From Vanessa cardui (lineage: Eukaryota; Arthropoda; Insecta; Lepidoptera; Nymphalidae): 64,000 nucleotides of DNA. Numbering within the stretch: position 1 is the stretch's first letter; each line of letters opens with the position of its first letter. Positions 39,801-54,800 of the stretch are shown here, piece after piece. Position numbers and translations under genes: made by a program. The notes under the pieces are model-generated. The model ran no database searches. It was not told the DNA's origin and worked only from the letters and a program-made list of their open reading frames with translations. Location: contig NC_061154.1 of NCBI RefSeq assembly GCF_905220365.1, positions 12,338,001 to 12,402,000 on the forward strand, given 5' to 3'.

Positions 39801-42800
39801 ATAGCAGTAACAGCATGGAACCGTTTGGACATAATAATAATTGTATTATTATCCGTTTATGTCAGTCTATGTAAAAAAACATTGATTCCTATAGTACAAC
39901 TCACATGTAAAAATATTTTAAATTACAATTAATAAGATATAAACGAATGACTTGGTTGTAAAATAAACTTGAATCGTTATTAAAAACAGAAGTCAGTAGA
40001 TAAAATATGTTGTAGAAGATTACAAAAAATAATCAAGAAATAAAACTTATCTTGAATATATTAAGTATATGTGAAAACTGACACTAAATGCCGTCTCCAA
40101 ATTCTGATGTTTTCTAAAACCACATCTAGTTCGAGATCCTTTTCACCCCGAGCAACTTTCAGTGCTGAAAACTACGAACTACAATTAGGCAGCTAGATCG
40201 ACCCAGTTGAAGGTCGTTCCGTAAACAACATTATGTGAAAAGCAGTCCTAAAAACTTCTGACCATATGTATGGGATATATTTTCTTTTTGCAATTGTTAT
40301 TGTTATGATTTCTTTTTTAATTTATTAGTACAAATATTTTGATGTCACGTGAAAGGGATTTACGAGAAAGGACAATGCGGCTGAATACGGTCCCTCTACC
40401 CCTAAACTAATATTACCTAACTCTCCCTCAACTCTCTTGTGGGTTTTAAAATTCACCAAGGTTTCGACTTTATTACATGTACGTTAAGATAGATTTTAGC
40501 ACTACTGCTAGCATCACATTCCATGACCAAATTTAAAAAAGTCTACTTTGAAAAATTCGGATATGAGCTGCTTTTTTTTAATTTTAGGGAATTTTAAAAA
40601 GTAGTTCGTTTTTTTGTTATTATTTCAGAAAACTATAAGATGATTTTAATTACTTATTTAAATTTGATTGACTGATTTGTGGTTAGTTAAATTGAGATAT
40701 TGTAGGTTGTATTTTGACAACACAAGCACATGTTTAACGGTCAGGTTTAGGCTTATTTTAAAGAAAAAAAATGCCAATGAAATGACAAATTTAAAATATA
40801 TATAATTATCTAAATATATATTATGAATATTTCATATGTGAAACACTACGTTTAATAAAAAGTTGAACAAATGTAAATCTAATCACTACGCAATTTTCGA
40901 CCAATAAGCGCTTAGTACTTAGTCAGATTAAAAACAACGTATTCAACAACGTCGTTGCTTCCGATTGTGTATTAGTGACACTTTTCTTTATTCTCTTGAC
41001 TTCCACTATCCTAGTTAAAGACAAATTACAAATTCCTTTCTGACAATCACGATCGCAGACTACGTTCAAACAATTCGCTCGTACTTTCAATTCCTATTTG
41101 TAGTTCTGATTTACTTTCTAATTCTTTCAGTGAAACAAGCTCCCTGTGGGCTTCAGAAAGAATGAAATCTTCATTGAAGTTTACTTTTGAGCATCGTCTG
41201 CGAGAACATTCTCAGAAAAATGTTTACGTATTGTTTATTTTCATGACTTAATTTTTTCCCCCGGACTATATAAAACAAATCTAATATTTTAAGTATATAT
41301 TAACATTTATATAAAGTTAAACTTACGCCAAAGTTAAATTAGGCAAGGCAAGATTAAGTAACATTTTAATAGTGGTAGTACTGTATTTATATATACCTAC
41401 GTATATTTCTGATTAGCCTAAAAGCTAACTGATAGGCAATGTCTTCAATGAGTTTACCTTTAGTGAGTCTGACAACGTAACACCCTAAGTAACAACGTAA
41501 CACAACGTTTTGTGTTCTGGTTTAAATGATGAGATGACAGGCACAAGCTATATTTTTCTGGGCTAGGCGGTGCAGGCTCTTTAGTTATAGGTATCCAAGT
41601 CACATCGGTTCTGGAAACTCCGAAACTCTTTCCGAGGTAGTTTCAGAGAGGAAAGAAGTTGTATATCGAAATTGAATTATACGTATACACAAATATTCGT
41701 ATATATTACGTAATTTATACACTGCCATACGCCGTCCGTTTCACTAAGTAACCACGTAGGTTGGCATATACTTTTAATGTATCTGAAATATATTAAAAAA
41801 GTAATTTTATGTGTTATAAGTATATTATATTTATCGCGAATTTCATATTATTATATTTTATTCTGCGAAATTTAGCTCTATGCCAAATTTAATTAGAAGC
41901 CTTTAAAAGTTCGATCTTGATTAAATATAAGTTATAGGTATCAGTATAAAGATAGTAAACATTTATTAATTTTCATGTATGATGTATACATTTAATTGTA
42001 TTTTAGCAACAACAATTTTATGTTATTTAATGTTTAAAATAGAATGTATACTCAATTTCTTGCCGACTTTTTGCATAGTTCACATTTACTTAATAGAAAA
42101 GGTTCTCCGTAGATATACGGAGAGATTTATGTTGTATTTAATTTTAGTACTCTCTAAATTGTGCTGTTAATAATGAAATACATAAATTTGTAATCCAATA
42201 ATGTATTCTGTTAATTACAGATTAGTTCTTCATCCTAATGGATGGAGTATACATTTTATTCTACACTAATGTGCAGATTACAATTTTTTTACTAGTATAA
42301 ATCTTAATTTCATTTCGGAAAAATTAGGTCATAATCATCAATATATAATACAAAGTTAGCTCATGATTATATACAAACGTTATGGTCTGATTTAAATTTT
42401 TTGCTAATTTATAACCATTTTGTTAAAAGTTAATCAATTTATGAACCCGAGCCACAAATACATAATTTATCTAACGAGCTTTGTCATCGGCGTTACTTCA
42501 TTTCGAACTTTTAGTAAAACCATTAGTGCTAACGCTTTACAAAGTTTACTCTGAAAATTGTTTTTAGACAGCAAAAGAGTTTTAGCCGTGGTGCATAAAT
42601 ATTGTTCATCCGCAGTAAGTTCAGCTCTCTCAGTAGTGTCGACGACTTGGACTTTTAAAACTGCTCTATTCATTTATATTTTTATAAGATAATAAAATAG
42701 TGATTACCTTAAACTCGTTTTGTAAAAATACGTAATTTTTACAGTGGAAAAATTTATTTGAACTACAAATTTATTAGATAATTTTAAATAACTATGGCAT

Positions 42801-45800
42801 ATAAAAATCGTATATAAATACGTAATCCTTCAAATAATAGAGCGAGCGTACAAAAATGAGATATACTCCCAAAATTCAATACCAGGGCTTCCAAGTACGT
42901 AAAAATACGAGATTCAAAGACTAGGATTTGAAATTACTTTGAAAATGGCAACTTTGCTCTAGTTCGAAGGCAAAGTTGAAAATGCCCGCATAGGAAACAT
43001 CTACGTAGGCCTATAAGTAAAGAGTACAATAGTATTTTGGAAAGGAATGCTTGGAAGTTAAAATGTATAACCGCAACGTACTTCGAAGCAAATACCTAGT
43101 TTTAAAACCCAGGTTTTAAAAGTGACAGACGTACTGACTTTGCCATTGAAGTCAGTACGTCTCATCCTATAAATTTGTGTAATAGACTATTTGAAAATGC
43201 GCAAAATAAATTGTGAATTATTGTAATCAGTGTATATTATGAGTTTAAAAATGGTTAATTACTAACGATACTTGAAAATAATACTTAATTTATTCAAAAA
43301 TCCATAAATAAAAATGCATTTTTTCAAACGTTTGTCACGTGACACAAAACGCTCCTGATTGGCCGCGCTTATGATGAAGTCACTTTCTTGTTAACTTTGC
43401 TTTTCTACTATATGTACCACATATTAAAATACAGGAAAGTGACGTCACCGACCCCATTGCAGCGTCATATTGTCCAAGTAGCGTTTTTGCGCGCTATTTA
43501 AATGTGGACTTTTTAATATGATATTTTTCGGCAAATATGTACTAGAAATAAAAAACACAACTTTTACTGGGTTCCTAAACTTCTACTAAATAATATAAAA
43601 TGAATTTTAAAAACCAGTCAAATAGCCTATTAATTGAATTTCCCAGTGGGTTTATGGCAAGTTTAGTTCAATGTGGAGTAGTTTTATATAAAATAGAAAT
43701 GACGAACACAAACCAACAATAATATTGTAATCTAACTCGGGGACCTAATTATGGTGGTAGAACACATAAATATTTCCGAACCGCACATTAATATGACCAG
43801 TACTGTAGTGCTCCGGTTTAAAAAAAAATGACTAAATTAGTTTAACTACAAGTCCATCATAAAACATTTCAAATTCAATCATAAATACACAATTTCATAT
43901 AAAATGCCACAATTTATATATCTCTATGGGTGTAGGTGAACACTTACAAACCGACATCGTACTGTCCACGGATGCCTGTCTAAAATATTAAAAAAAAAAA
44001 AAAAGAAAAGACATTTATATAAATAACTTTAAAGTGAGCTAACCTCGTAAGCCACGTGGTCTATAATGATAATTGATTTAATGATGATTGAGCATTTAAA
44101 TAAATAAAGAATAACATTACAAAAAAGTACCCACCAATGAGAATAGGAACAAATAAACGAAGCACAAAAGTCGTTAGGTATTATCGCTAAAGCACCACTT
44201 ACATTCAGACAGCCGCTGCAAGTGACCTTTGAGAATATGAAGCTATTCCACACACGTATAGAATATTATTTATTTGTTGTGTCACATAAAATAAATATTG
44301 TGAAAAATATGATATGATATGATATCTTCTATCTCACAAAGTACAGGCTGGAATATTGCTAGATGTGCAAAATAAAATAAATTAAAAAACAAAAACAAAG
44401 CGATTATGGTAGTATCTCTAGAATTATATTCCATCAGAAAATATGTTGATACTATTTGACAGCCAACTCCAGTTACTCAAATCAGAGCTGCCCTGGTTTC
44501 CCGTTACACATATCCGTCCCTTTTCTACATCAGTCGGGCAGATTGCACGAAAAAGAGAAAAAAGATGTTACACATGCAAATTTGCTTAAAATGTTACATC
44601 AAAAACTGCGTAAACTAAAACATCGAATAGAAGATTATTAAAAATATAACTGTTAGTATTAAGATGGAAGTATTTATTTTAATTGTATTTGAGTAACAAA
44701 ATATCATGTCATTTAATAAGTAGAAAAGAGTGAAGACTCAATTTATTATAATGTTTGATATACTACTGGATTGGTGTATACACACACATAGCCCCAATTT
44801 TTCATAATGTCATTGAAATTAGACATACGCAGATTTTAAATAGTGTTTGCGAGATGATAAACAATTGAATAATTTTATTAATCAAGCGCTTCTAAGTGTC
44901 TGCTCTATTGTATTCTAATATAATCTTAAATCACATCAATGAACATGCCAAACGAAACATGTGAAGCGAGACAAGGAGAATATATTGAACAGACAATGAG
45001 GTTATCGCGGAAACACAATACAGCTTCCAGCTCCTACAGCTATTCATAATCAAGACCTTTCTTACTTACCACGACGATTTCTATTACAATACCACATAGG
45101 TAAATTAAAATAAATTGCTTTTTTTAATTTATATACAGCCAGTACGTTTTTTTTTATTATTTCTAAAGCTAATGGTACTAATTATACTGTCTATTATATG
45201 GATACGTTAAAATGAGATATTTAATAAGACACATTAAAATGAATCACTGTTTGATGTAATCTATGTATTTTGGTACAAAAGATCGCTGGTTTTTTTGAAT
45301 GCGCATCAAGCAAGACCCGCTGAATATTTTAACAATAAATTTGTACCGTTATACTCGTATTCACCGTGTTTCAGAGAAGGGTTTTGACTAAACATTATCA
45401 TAAAACATAATTCAACGTAACGTACCCACAGCAACGCGTGGTCGGGTCAGCAAGTTTAGATAAAACTGAATAAAAATTGAATAACTTAATTTATGCGTAA
45501 GTAATATATTAAACCCTACATGGCCCACAGGTTAGATAGCATGTATCTTAACTAATTATTCTAAATTCAAACCCAGGCAAACACAATTGAATTTAACGAA
45601 ATTAGGCGACATGTTCATCCACCAGTCCGCATTTGTGCGGCATGGGTCACCAAATTGTGTCCTTAAAGGGCGAAAAGGACATTTACATGCTACTACTTAT
45701 TTGATGCGTATACTTGTAAATACTGCAATCATTAATATTATATTCGAATCGACATATGCCACATAAATAAGGTCTTAAAATAAGATTACGAGTTAAATTC

Positions 45801-48800
45801 AGAAAAACAACACCGTTTAAGTGATTCATTCAACCCGTGCACGGTATCGGAGGAAAACGTGCCACCAGCTCGTGTCTTCTATTAATTAAACACTGCACAT
45901 GTGTTTGCTTACCAACTCGCATTGGAACAGCATCTTTGATGTCCTTTTATTTAAAGATACCATTGGGATTTACGGGCTTTTAGCCTATCAAATATTACAT
46001 AATACGTAATGTTGTCTTAGATTTTCGCAATTATTACACATTAGATTTTTGCAATTATTACAATACATAATACGTCATTTTATGGTCAATATAAAATTTG
46101 TTATACATAATATTTATACAACGCTGTAGGTATAGGTATAATAGGTATTGTGCAAAATCTCGTAATATTCGTGAAAACCATAAAATGACGAACATAAAAT
46201 TTTATTTCAATAATAATTAAAGCTCATTGTTAATCGATAGATTGTTTGATTGAACTCGCTTATCCTACAATCAACTAATCCGATTTGGAAAATGCATTCC
46301 GCTTTAGATAGTTGGAGATTGAAAAATATATCATAATTAAGATTGTAAGTATTAAGAGTCCCAAACCAGAAATGTTTACGGCTGTTACAGCTGGTATAAT
46401 AGTATAACTGCGCTTAACACCCGAAATCAATTTCAAGGATTTAACGGGAATACGTGTTTGAATTTCTGAAATTTGATTACTCAATTATAACTACAAAAGA
46501 CCTGAGATCTCGGTCTGACCTTGATGTCGCATTAACCGTGTTAACAGATAATAGGCCAGAGATTAGCTCGGCGACATCCCATCGCTTAGACATTTAGAAC
46601 AAGATATTAGCTTTGAACTAAGTTTAATTATTATTATTATCATAATGTAATTCAATACAATCGCATAGCTCTAAATAGTAAAGTTAGAAAACCAGCTTCA
46701 CACTACACAATAAATTACAACCCTGTACTTTTTTATATACATATATATATTGGAGAGATATTTATTTACGAATATATATTTTAATGTTCCTCTTGATTGA
46801 TGATGATTGATTAAGCCATGTCTATTGATGAAAAATGCATTAAATCCGTTACGTAGTTTCAAAGTTTTCATATGATCGTTTTAAAAAAATTGAGAACACT
46901 GTGAATATTTATAACATAAAAAAAAAGATTTTATTTTCCGGTGTCACTCAAGTCCGAGATGGTACCTAATTTTTGATTGATCAATAGAAAATAAATTTTT
47001 AATTTTTCATCTAATAATGTAACACCAAGGTTAATAATATAACCTTATTGATAAAAGATTTACATACAGACTAATGTTAAGAAAACAATCTTGAATTTAA
47101 ATCGCCAAGGATGAGAAACTCGAAGTTTTCATGAAAAAAAAAGGTACAATTCCTAACTTAACTGAAACACGTACAGGTCAACAAACCAAAATCTCGACGG
47201 ACGGACTGCGGCCGAAACATAGCATTAATTTAACTTTCCTTGATTATTACAGGCAAAGTAAAAAACTTTCTACCAATAACTAATCCAAAGAGAGATGTCG
47301 AAAGATGTTCGAGAGTATGTACAAGATTCATTATAACATAAAAAAAAACCTTTGATAAAATTATTATGTATGTATTCAACTTAATAAAAAGGAAAATTAA
47401 TGGAACTCGATTATAGATACGTACAATTATTACTATTCTAACAAATTTCTCATGTCTTCTCTATTACATACAAAGGAGATTAGCAAACTGCACGACACAT
47501 ATTATTTGAAAAAGCGTGTGCGCTAACGATTGCTGCAGTCCATATTCGATCACTTGCATAATGCAATGGAGTTCATCGCTTCCCATTAAATCCTACACGA
47601 TCAAAAATAGTCCTCTTAACGTGTATTCCAGATATCGTCTCGACAGTTAACAGCAAAAAAAAACAAAATCTTTCTCGACCAGAGGTTCAAACATAAAATC
47701 CTCGAAATCCTACCTTGTATGGTAGCGGATACGTCACCAAACCACTGAAGAAGTCAAGGATGTGTCCTACAAACATGAAATTAATATGATTTAAGCGACC
47801 GGACCCGGCTTCTTACTTGATATGTATCGTTATATTATGACGAAATTAAATAAAATCATTATTAATTGCAGCCTATGTGTTATTGTGATGTATAACTTAC
47901 ATTACAGTAAAATCCGTTCAGTAGTTTTTTCGTGAAAGAGTAACAAACATACTTACATACAGAAACTTTCGCATTTATAATATTAGTAGAATATATATAA
48001 TGACCTAATAGATATGAGTCGATGATCTAATTTCTAGAACAATAATGCATTCTCTAGAAGTACATTTATATATTTGCAAGTAAAATGTTCCGCGTGTATG
48101 AACCGTAAGCTTTACAAATCCTTCGTGACAAATAGAAACGTATGCTGTCGGGAAATCTACACATGTAATAAAGCTTCGTCGGGATCGTTCTATATTTAAA
48201 ATGGTTTTTGAAAAGAAAAGATTATTTGCTGATAACGTCTCAAATGTAAATCTTCTTTTCGGATTGTATTGAAATTTATCGGAATTCTGTTGCGATCGAT
48301 GCAAGTGCAAGAATATTTACCAATAGAGAATTCATGCTAATGAAAAGAAAATATTTGTGTTGAATATCAAACTAACTAACTACATAAATCGATGGTACAA
48401 TATAGTTTTAGTTATTGATTGCAATGAATCGATACTAATATATAATTGCGAAAATAACTCTGTCACTCAGTCTGTCAGACCGTCTTTTTTTTACTCTCTA
48501 ACTAAGCCACCGAACCCATTGTGATGAAATTCAGTACGAAGCAAGTTTAAACCCCAGGAATATAAACTCATTTGTTTTTAATGCATGCATTATGAACAGT
48601 TATACTTTTATTGAAGACGTAAATGAGTAAGTATTGAAAAAGGACACAAGATATAGTAGCCAAAATAGATACACGAACACTAATATTTAGGCTTTTCGGC
48701 ACCAGTATCAAGTAGTGATATTATGTTATTTTTGAAGAGAGCCATAATGATGAATGAAATACAATAAATTATGTAAAATTAATAATTGTAAGGTCGTTAT

Positions 48801-51800
48801 CATTACATTGTGATTATGATACATTACGACTATGATATTCAAAAGTGAATAAATAACATAAGTAACTACTTTCTTAGTAAATACTAATGACTTAAATACC
48901 TACGGATATGCGTAGTATATAGTACTTTGTTTGATCGGATTTTGGATTGTGTTGGTTGGTCCACCTACACACGAAAATGACGCTGTTTCCACGGCTTACT
49001 AGTATTATAAATGCGAAAGTGTTGATGAATGTCTGTTACTCAATCACGCCAGAACGGCTTAAAGGATCTCAATGGAGTTTGGTACAGAAATAGATCATAG
49101 AATTGAATTTAATCCTGGTTAAATGAACGTTTCCCGTGGGAAAGATTTGTTTTATGTTTTTCACAGAGTCAGGGATCTAACAAGATTTTGTGCATAGTTT
49201 TAGAGTCAGAGAATGATATAATCTACATTTCATTCTAGAATAATGCAATTATATACAATTTTCAACAAGATAACAAAAGTTTCTAATAAACATATCACCA
49301 TCCGAAAGCTCATTTAACTAGCAGTAACACAGGCAATTTTTTCAGTAATTTTAAGATTATTACCTTATATAATTGTGTTTGTGTGTCAAATAAAAAGCGC
49401 TACCTGGTTGTTTAAATAAGCCACAATGACAGATTAAAAATAAAAGTCACAGATTACACAAATATACATAAACTCGTGTACTATGTTCTGGTTTCGCATC
49501 CTCTACGTAACATCGAGAGATATTATTATTTATCTGTACCTCTCTTAATCTAGAACGTTCGAGAATAATCACGCTTAAATTATAATCGATTGCTAGATAT
49601 TTGCTTTGAGACTTGGATCGTGCTTTAATATTTCATTGCATGTTCTGATTGCAATATGTGTTTGAATGTACAACGCTTGTGTATTATTTTTGCTTATATA
49701 ATGAAACGGTAATGTATCGATGGATTTTCATAGATTGATACTTTCTAACACTCGGGATCTGAATTGAGATACTATTAATAATAGCGTGATGTTATAATAC
49801 AGATAGTACCACAGCTGTAGCAATGCTTCAAATACATAATTCCTGTTAAAGTAATCTCCTAGTCATATTCGACATTAAACAACAAAAAATCAGTATTAAA
49901 GTCAACAATTTAATTTAATACTTTTTTAATAATCAAATCAAATTTAATAATAATAATAATTTTACAATCCACCCACCCACTGAAGCTCCGAAGTCTGACC
50001 GTAAATCGAGATATCAATTGTTCGTTATCACATACATATCGAGCTCAAATATTTCGTAGGTGTAGCCTCGCTTAATATTATGCAAATCATTTCGCTGAAA
50101 TGTCCATCACGGTTCCTACTCGCCGACCGCGCTTTCAATAGTTAATGCTATTAAATTGGAATGTCGGATACAATTACAAATGATTACTTGCTTATATAAA
50201 GGATCAAATGGACGTAATGGTCACGTTAAACTTGACATTACGCGTACGTTAAACGCTATAATGATATCACATTGCATAGACAAACAATAACAGCTTTGAC
50301 ATTACTAGTTAAATTGCAAATCGAATGTAACGGACATTTTGGTAATAATTATAGGTAGGCAGACTGGCGAATGGACCTTAATATTTCTTACATTAAAACA
50401 AGCTTAAGAACTTAGAAGTTATGTCTCTTGTGCCCATAATTACAGCAGCCCACTCAAACCGGAACTCAACAATACTAAGTTTTGTTGTTTAGCGAGGATG
50501 GATGATGATTGTATTGTACATAGACGGGTTAGTAAATTAACTTACATAATTTAAATTTTCTCGATCTTTATTATTTGGTCTATAACTGCATAACTTTTTT
50601 ATAATAAGATAAAGTTGCACTTGCCATGTTCACGAGCTGACTGTGTCCCGCTAAATGCTTTAATTTATTAAATAAATGAACTTTGTACAGCTATTATGAT
50701 TTTAGTGCCACAATTAAAAAAAAAACTTTTTATTTAATTTGCAGTATTTATTATTTGTTATTTCTTAGAGATGTGTCATTTCAGTTTTAAAACTCGAAAT
50801 AGATTTTCTGATGAAAATGAAAAATAGATTTCATTTTTCAAATCAAGGGCACGTTATAAATAATAAAAGATGTTATAATAAATCTCTCTAGATTCTCTAC
50901 TTAAAATTAGCTAATAATATTTCCCTCGCTACAAAAACATCCGCTACGAACGAGCTTTACCTAGAACGCCGTCGTCTATGGATAAGTCAAAGAAAAAAAA
51001 ACTATCAATCCTGCTGATGGGAAACAAGACTAGATTTTTCACATATATCATATAATAATTTTGCAAAAGTAAATAGCGAATGAAATATTAAATAAGAATT
51101 ATTTAGAATGAAAAATGTAGTTGCTAAACTACTACATAAAAACACAAAATATAATTCTTAAATAAGTCTTAAAATTTATATACCATTAAATAATCTCAAC
51201 ATATATATTTTTAAACATTATCAACGTTACTTAATATTTCACAAACATAGAATTATTATTATTTATCCCAACTGCGTAACAGATTTATCTTCAGAATTTC
51301 CTTATGATATTAAGGGTGGTTACTTCATCAACCCCACCTAAGGGAATGAGTGAACCCTCAGCCAGGTATTCTTATAATTTTCCAACTCAGTAGGTATATG
51401 GGTTAACGTAATACAATCCTTAACATAAACAAACAAAGTAAAATCCCTAACTGAAGTTATCTATATATACAGAATTATTTCATGAGTGATTACCCAAAAA
51501 TGTATATAATATTCCCGCTGTAAGAACGCTCTCACGCTTCCTTCCCCTACATGAACTGAGGGGTACGTTTGATTCACTGATGCAAGACCAAAAATACATA
51601 CTAAAAAAAACGGTAGAGCGCCTCTTTTGGGGACATATCAAGATTTCGTGCTTTTGCTGCCGATACACCATAATGGTTAACCCACCGTCGCGGGCATCCA
51701 AGCTAGAGGGATTACCGGTGTATTACCCCACCTTTGTAGCGCTTACAGTCGGTTACAAGGTAAACACATCAAATAACGTATAGTCTACAATATACAGCAA

Positions 51801-54800
51801 TCTCGAAAGTTAAAGACAACCCTCGCTTTGTAATGTAATCACTTTAAGAAATTATTTTGCGTAATTTCGAATTAAAACGCGCATACCTCAATTATCAACC
51901 AAACCCATCCAACCGTAGAAGAACATTGCTTTAGAAATATATATTCCCGTATACGTATTTCCGATTAAAGATTATGTAATACTTTCTTATACAGTCTCTA
52001 AGAAAAAAATGTGTGGAATAACTATCAAAATAAATCGTATTTCATCAAAATATTTCGCTAAGGATATCGAATATTCGAAAATTCAGTCGAATTTTAGAAT
52101 CTAATTCGAAATCAGCTAAAAAGGGAAGGCACTTTTAAAATGATCATCAATGTATGAAAATAAATACATTTCATTTGAATATTATTTCAGAGTGGCCCAT
52201 GAATAGCTCTCATTTAACTAATAACTTCATAAAAGCCTCTGCTATTTTAGCGCAGTGTACAAATATACAATCATAATATTTCCGTTTGTTACTGGAATTG
52301 AATCGCGAAAGTAATTTTAGCCCGAGATGACCGTACTCTACGATCAACTCGCTATAAACGATTTCACAGACTACTTCTAATGTGTGTGTCGTACAGATGT
52401 CCATGTATGTATGAAATCGGTTGAAAATAATGTAATTTTAACAAACTATGAATAACGTTCGTAATGCTTATTTTAGCCAAGGCTAAGAACATTTCTTGTT
52501 TCTACTTACGAGTATGTACGAGTATACGAGTAACTATAACATAATATCAAATTGATAACATTCGTTCAAAAGCTAGTATTTTTGATAAATCATTGCCCAA
52601 TTACTATACGTGAAGGTTTATCAAAGTTCTCTTAAAGTATTTACGTTGAATGACATTATGGATCTCTTCAATATTCAATGAAACTTCATTTCGTGAAAGA
52701 GTTTTCGCTCTATACATTAATATTTAAATTATATAAAATGAGAAATTGAAAAAACAAGAATATTATCGACCTATAATTATAAAAATATAAATTAAACTTC
52801 AAACACACGACGGCATCTATTCAAGACGTTATAGCTCTTTTGTTAAAAAAATGCCACAACAAATTATTTTTCCGTATTAATATTTAAGTTTTTAATTTTG
52901 TTTCGATAACAGTACTAATTATTTTCAGGCAAACCGCCGGATTTCGTCGCCTTTGGTATCAGCATCATGATGACCATGGTGCTCGTGGCCGGCGTCAAGA
53001 AGTCGCTGTTCTTCAACAATTTATTGAATGCGATCAACTTAAGTGTTTGGGTATTCATAATGGCGGCTGGTGTCTTCTACGCGGATACCAGTAACTGGAC
53101 TCAACACAAGGGTTTTCTGCCTTTTGGATGGTCGGGGGTGAGTTTAGAACTAATAATTCTATTGAACAACGTGTTCCAAATTTCATTATACAAACATTAA
53201 TTAATTAATTGTTAATGCTTGGATGTGAAGAAATATATCACGAATGAAACTTTAGACTGCGAATGAAATACTGTGACATGTTTGTCCACCAGTGGTGAAC
53301 TAAGCTCCAAATATTTCCTAAGTGAACGATTTTACACAAAATATTCATTTTTACTTTTTTTTATATTGTTTTGTATTTAAAAACAATGTCACTATAATTA
53401 ATAATACGAAAACATGTCTTAATGTTTGATTTAGGATAATATCAATTAAAAGGAATTAATGGAACATTTCAAAAATCATATTCACAATTCGATTGAAGTA
53501 AATAGCATTACATTTTGATTGACGTATCAAAGCCAACATCATTACCAGTAGATACCGCATGTTAAACATTCTGTATTATTTCGATGTCACAAAGTTACCG
53601 GAGAGTACCCACAGTGCTTATTTTAAAAATAGAACTCTTACTTTTTATAAATATAGGGATCAGATACTTTACAACAATAGCGGTCTATAAATAATGATAT
53701 TACTTGTAAAAAAAGGGGTTTAGTTAATGACTGTTTTAACACTATATTTGAGTAGTATAATTTAGAATCGGTACCAACTAATTTGATGCAATTATTACTA
53801 ACACTATTAATATCATTACTTTCTAACAAACCTAGGAATCTTTAAAGAAATGACATATTACTTATTATAAAAAAAAAAACGCTTTCTTTTTACAGCTAGT
53901 GTATTTTCCATAAAATTCAACCATTCTGTAATCAATATCTTCCAAAATCTTTGAAATAAAGTTCAAGATCGATTGCTTCCCACATTAATGTTTGGTCAAC
54001 ACTAAGGTGATGAATTATTTGTGTGCAAATACATCGTAAGCGTATGTCGCCTTCTATGCGGAATCTATTGGATGTGATCTGTTGTTAAGGTATAACCAAA
54101 TTTCCATACATATACGTACTACACGTAATTGCTTTTAAAAACTTCATCCTGCTTTAACGAGTTTTCCGTTGAAGTAAGAAACTAAACAACTGAAGTCAGA
54201 TTGCACAGAAGTTCAACCCATTTTGTTTTAAACAATACACTAGTATATTTATGTCGCTTAAACCTTAACCTGTCAAAGTCAATGTGTTCTCTGCGTCGTT
54301 GCGGAACATTCATATTCCCAGACAACTTTGAAAATGTTCGATCTCACCTATATCTAGATCTATCAGATCTTGTTCTTTCAGAGAGAAGTATCTTGTCATT
54401 ATTTGATTCATCAGACTTTGCGATCGAGGCCAGAGAGATAGAATAAGCGTCTGTATAATCAATCAGATTACGCCCGTCTGACGTGAAAACCAAAGCGATA
54501 AATATAAAACCGTAGACTTAAGTTGTTTCTTCATAAACTGTATTATATGTTTATCTATACATACAATAAAATTAGAGTGTGTGTTTGTAATACTAAAATT
54601 GCACTTTTTTATTCGATGTATATGTACGAGTATGTATGTATAGTATACACGGTACCAAAAATACCTTTTTTAATTTTTGCCTGTACGTTTGTCCGTTTGT
54701 TCCGGCTAATCTCTGGAACGATTGGACCGATTTTGACAGGACTCTCACTACCAGATAACTGATATAATAAGGAGTAACTTAGGCTACAATTACATATTTT

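Larger units (their letters stand above)
39008..52928 (+). other. Intron 4 (13.9 kb)
   Basis: Begins GTAAGT, ends ATTTTCAG. Contains family B and C copies, SINE fragments and a large foldback. Unlisted parts (39.9-41.4, 44.0-45.5, 46.0-47.7, 50.6-52.9 kb) have no gene I can support. Confidence 0.85.

Noticed and set aside
42467..42673. 68-residue minus-strand open frame with protein-like composition
   Set aside because: Looks more protein-like than most, but I recognise no family and see no exon or promoter signals. Not enough to call a gene.
48005..48310. 101-residue minus-strand open frame
   Set aside because: No recognisable domain, no supporting signals, and located within a repeat-rich intron.
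51580..51760. Additional coding exon between exons 4 and 5
   Set aside because: The exon 4 to exon 5 join (GTIYG then KPPDF) is in frame and matches the family length. Adding this segment would insert about 60 unrelated residues.
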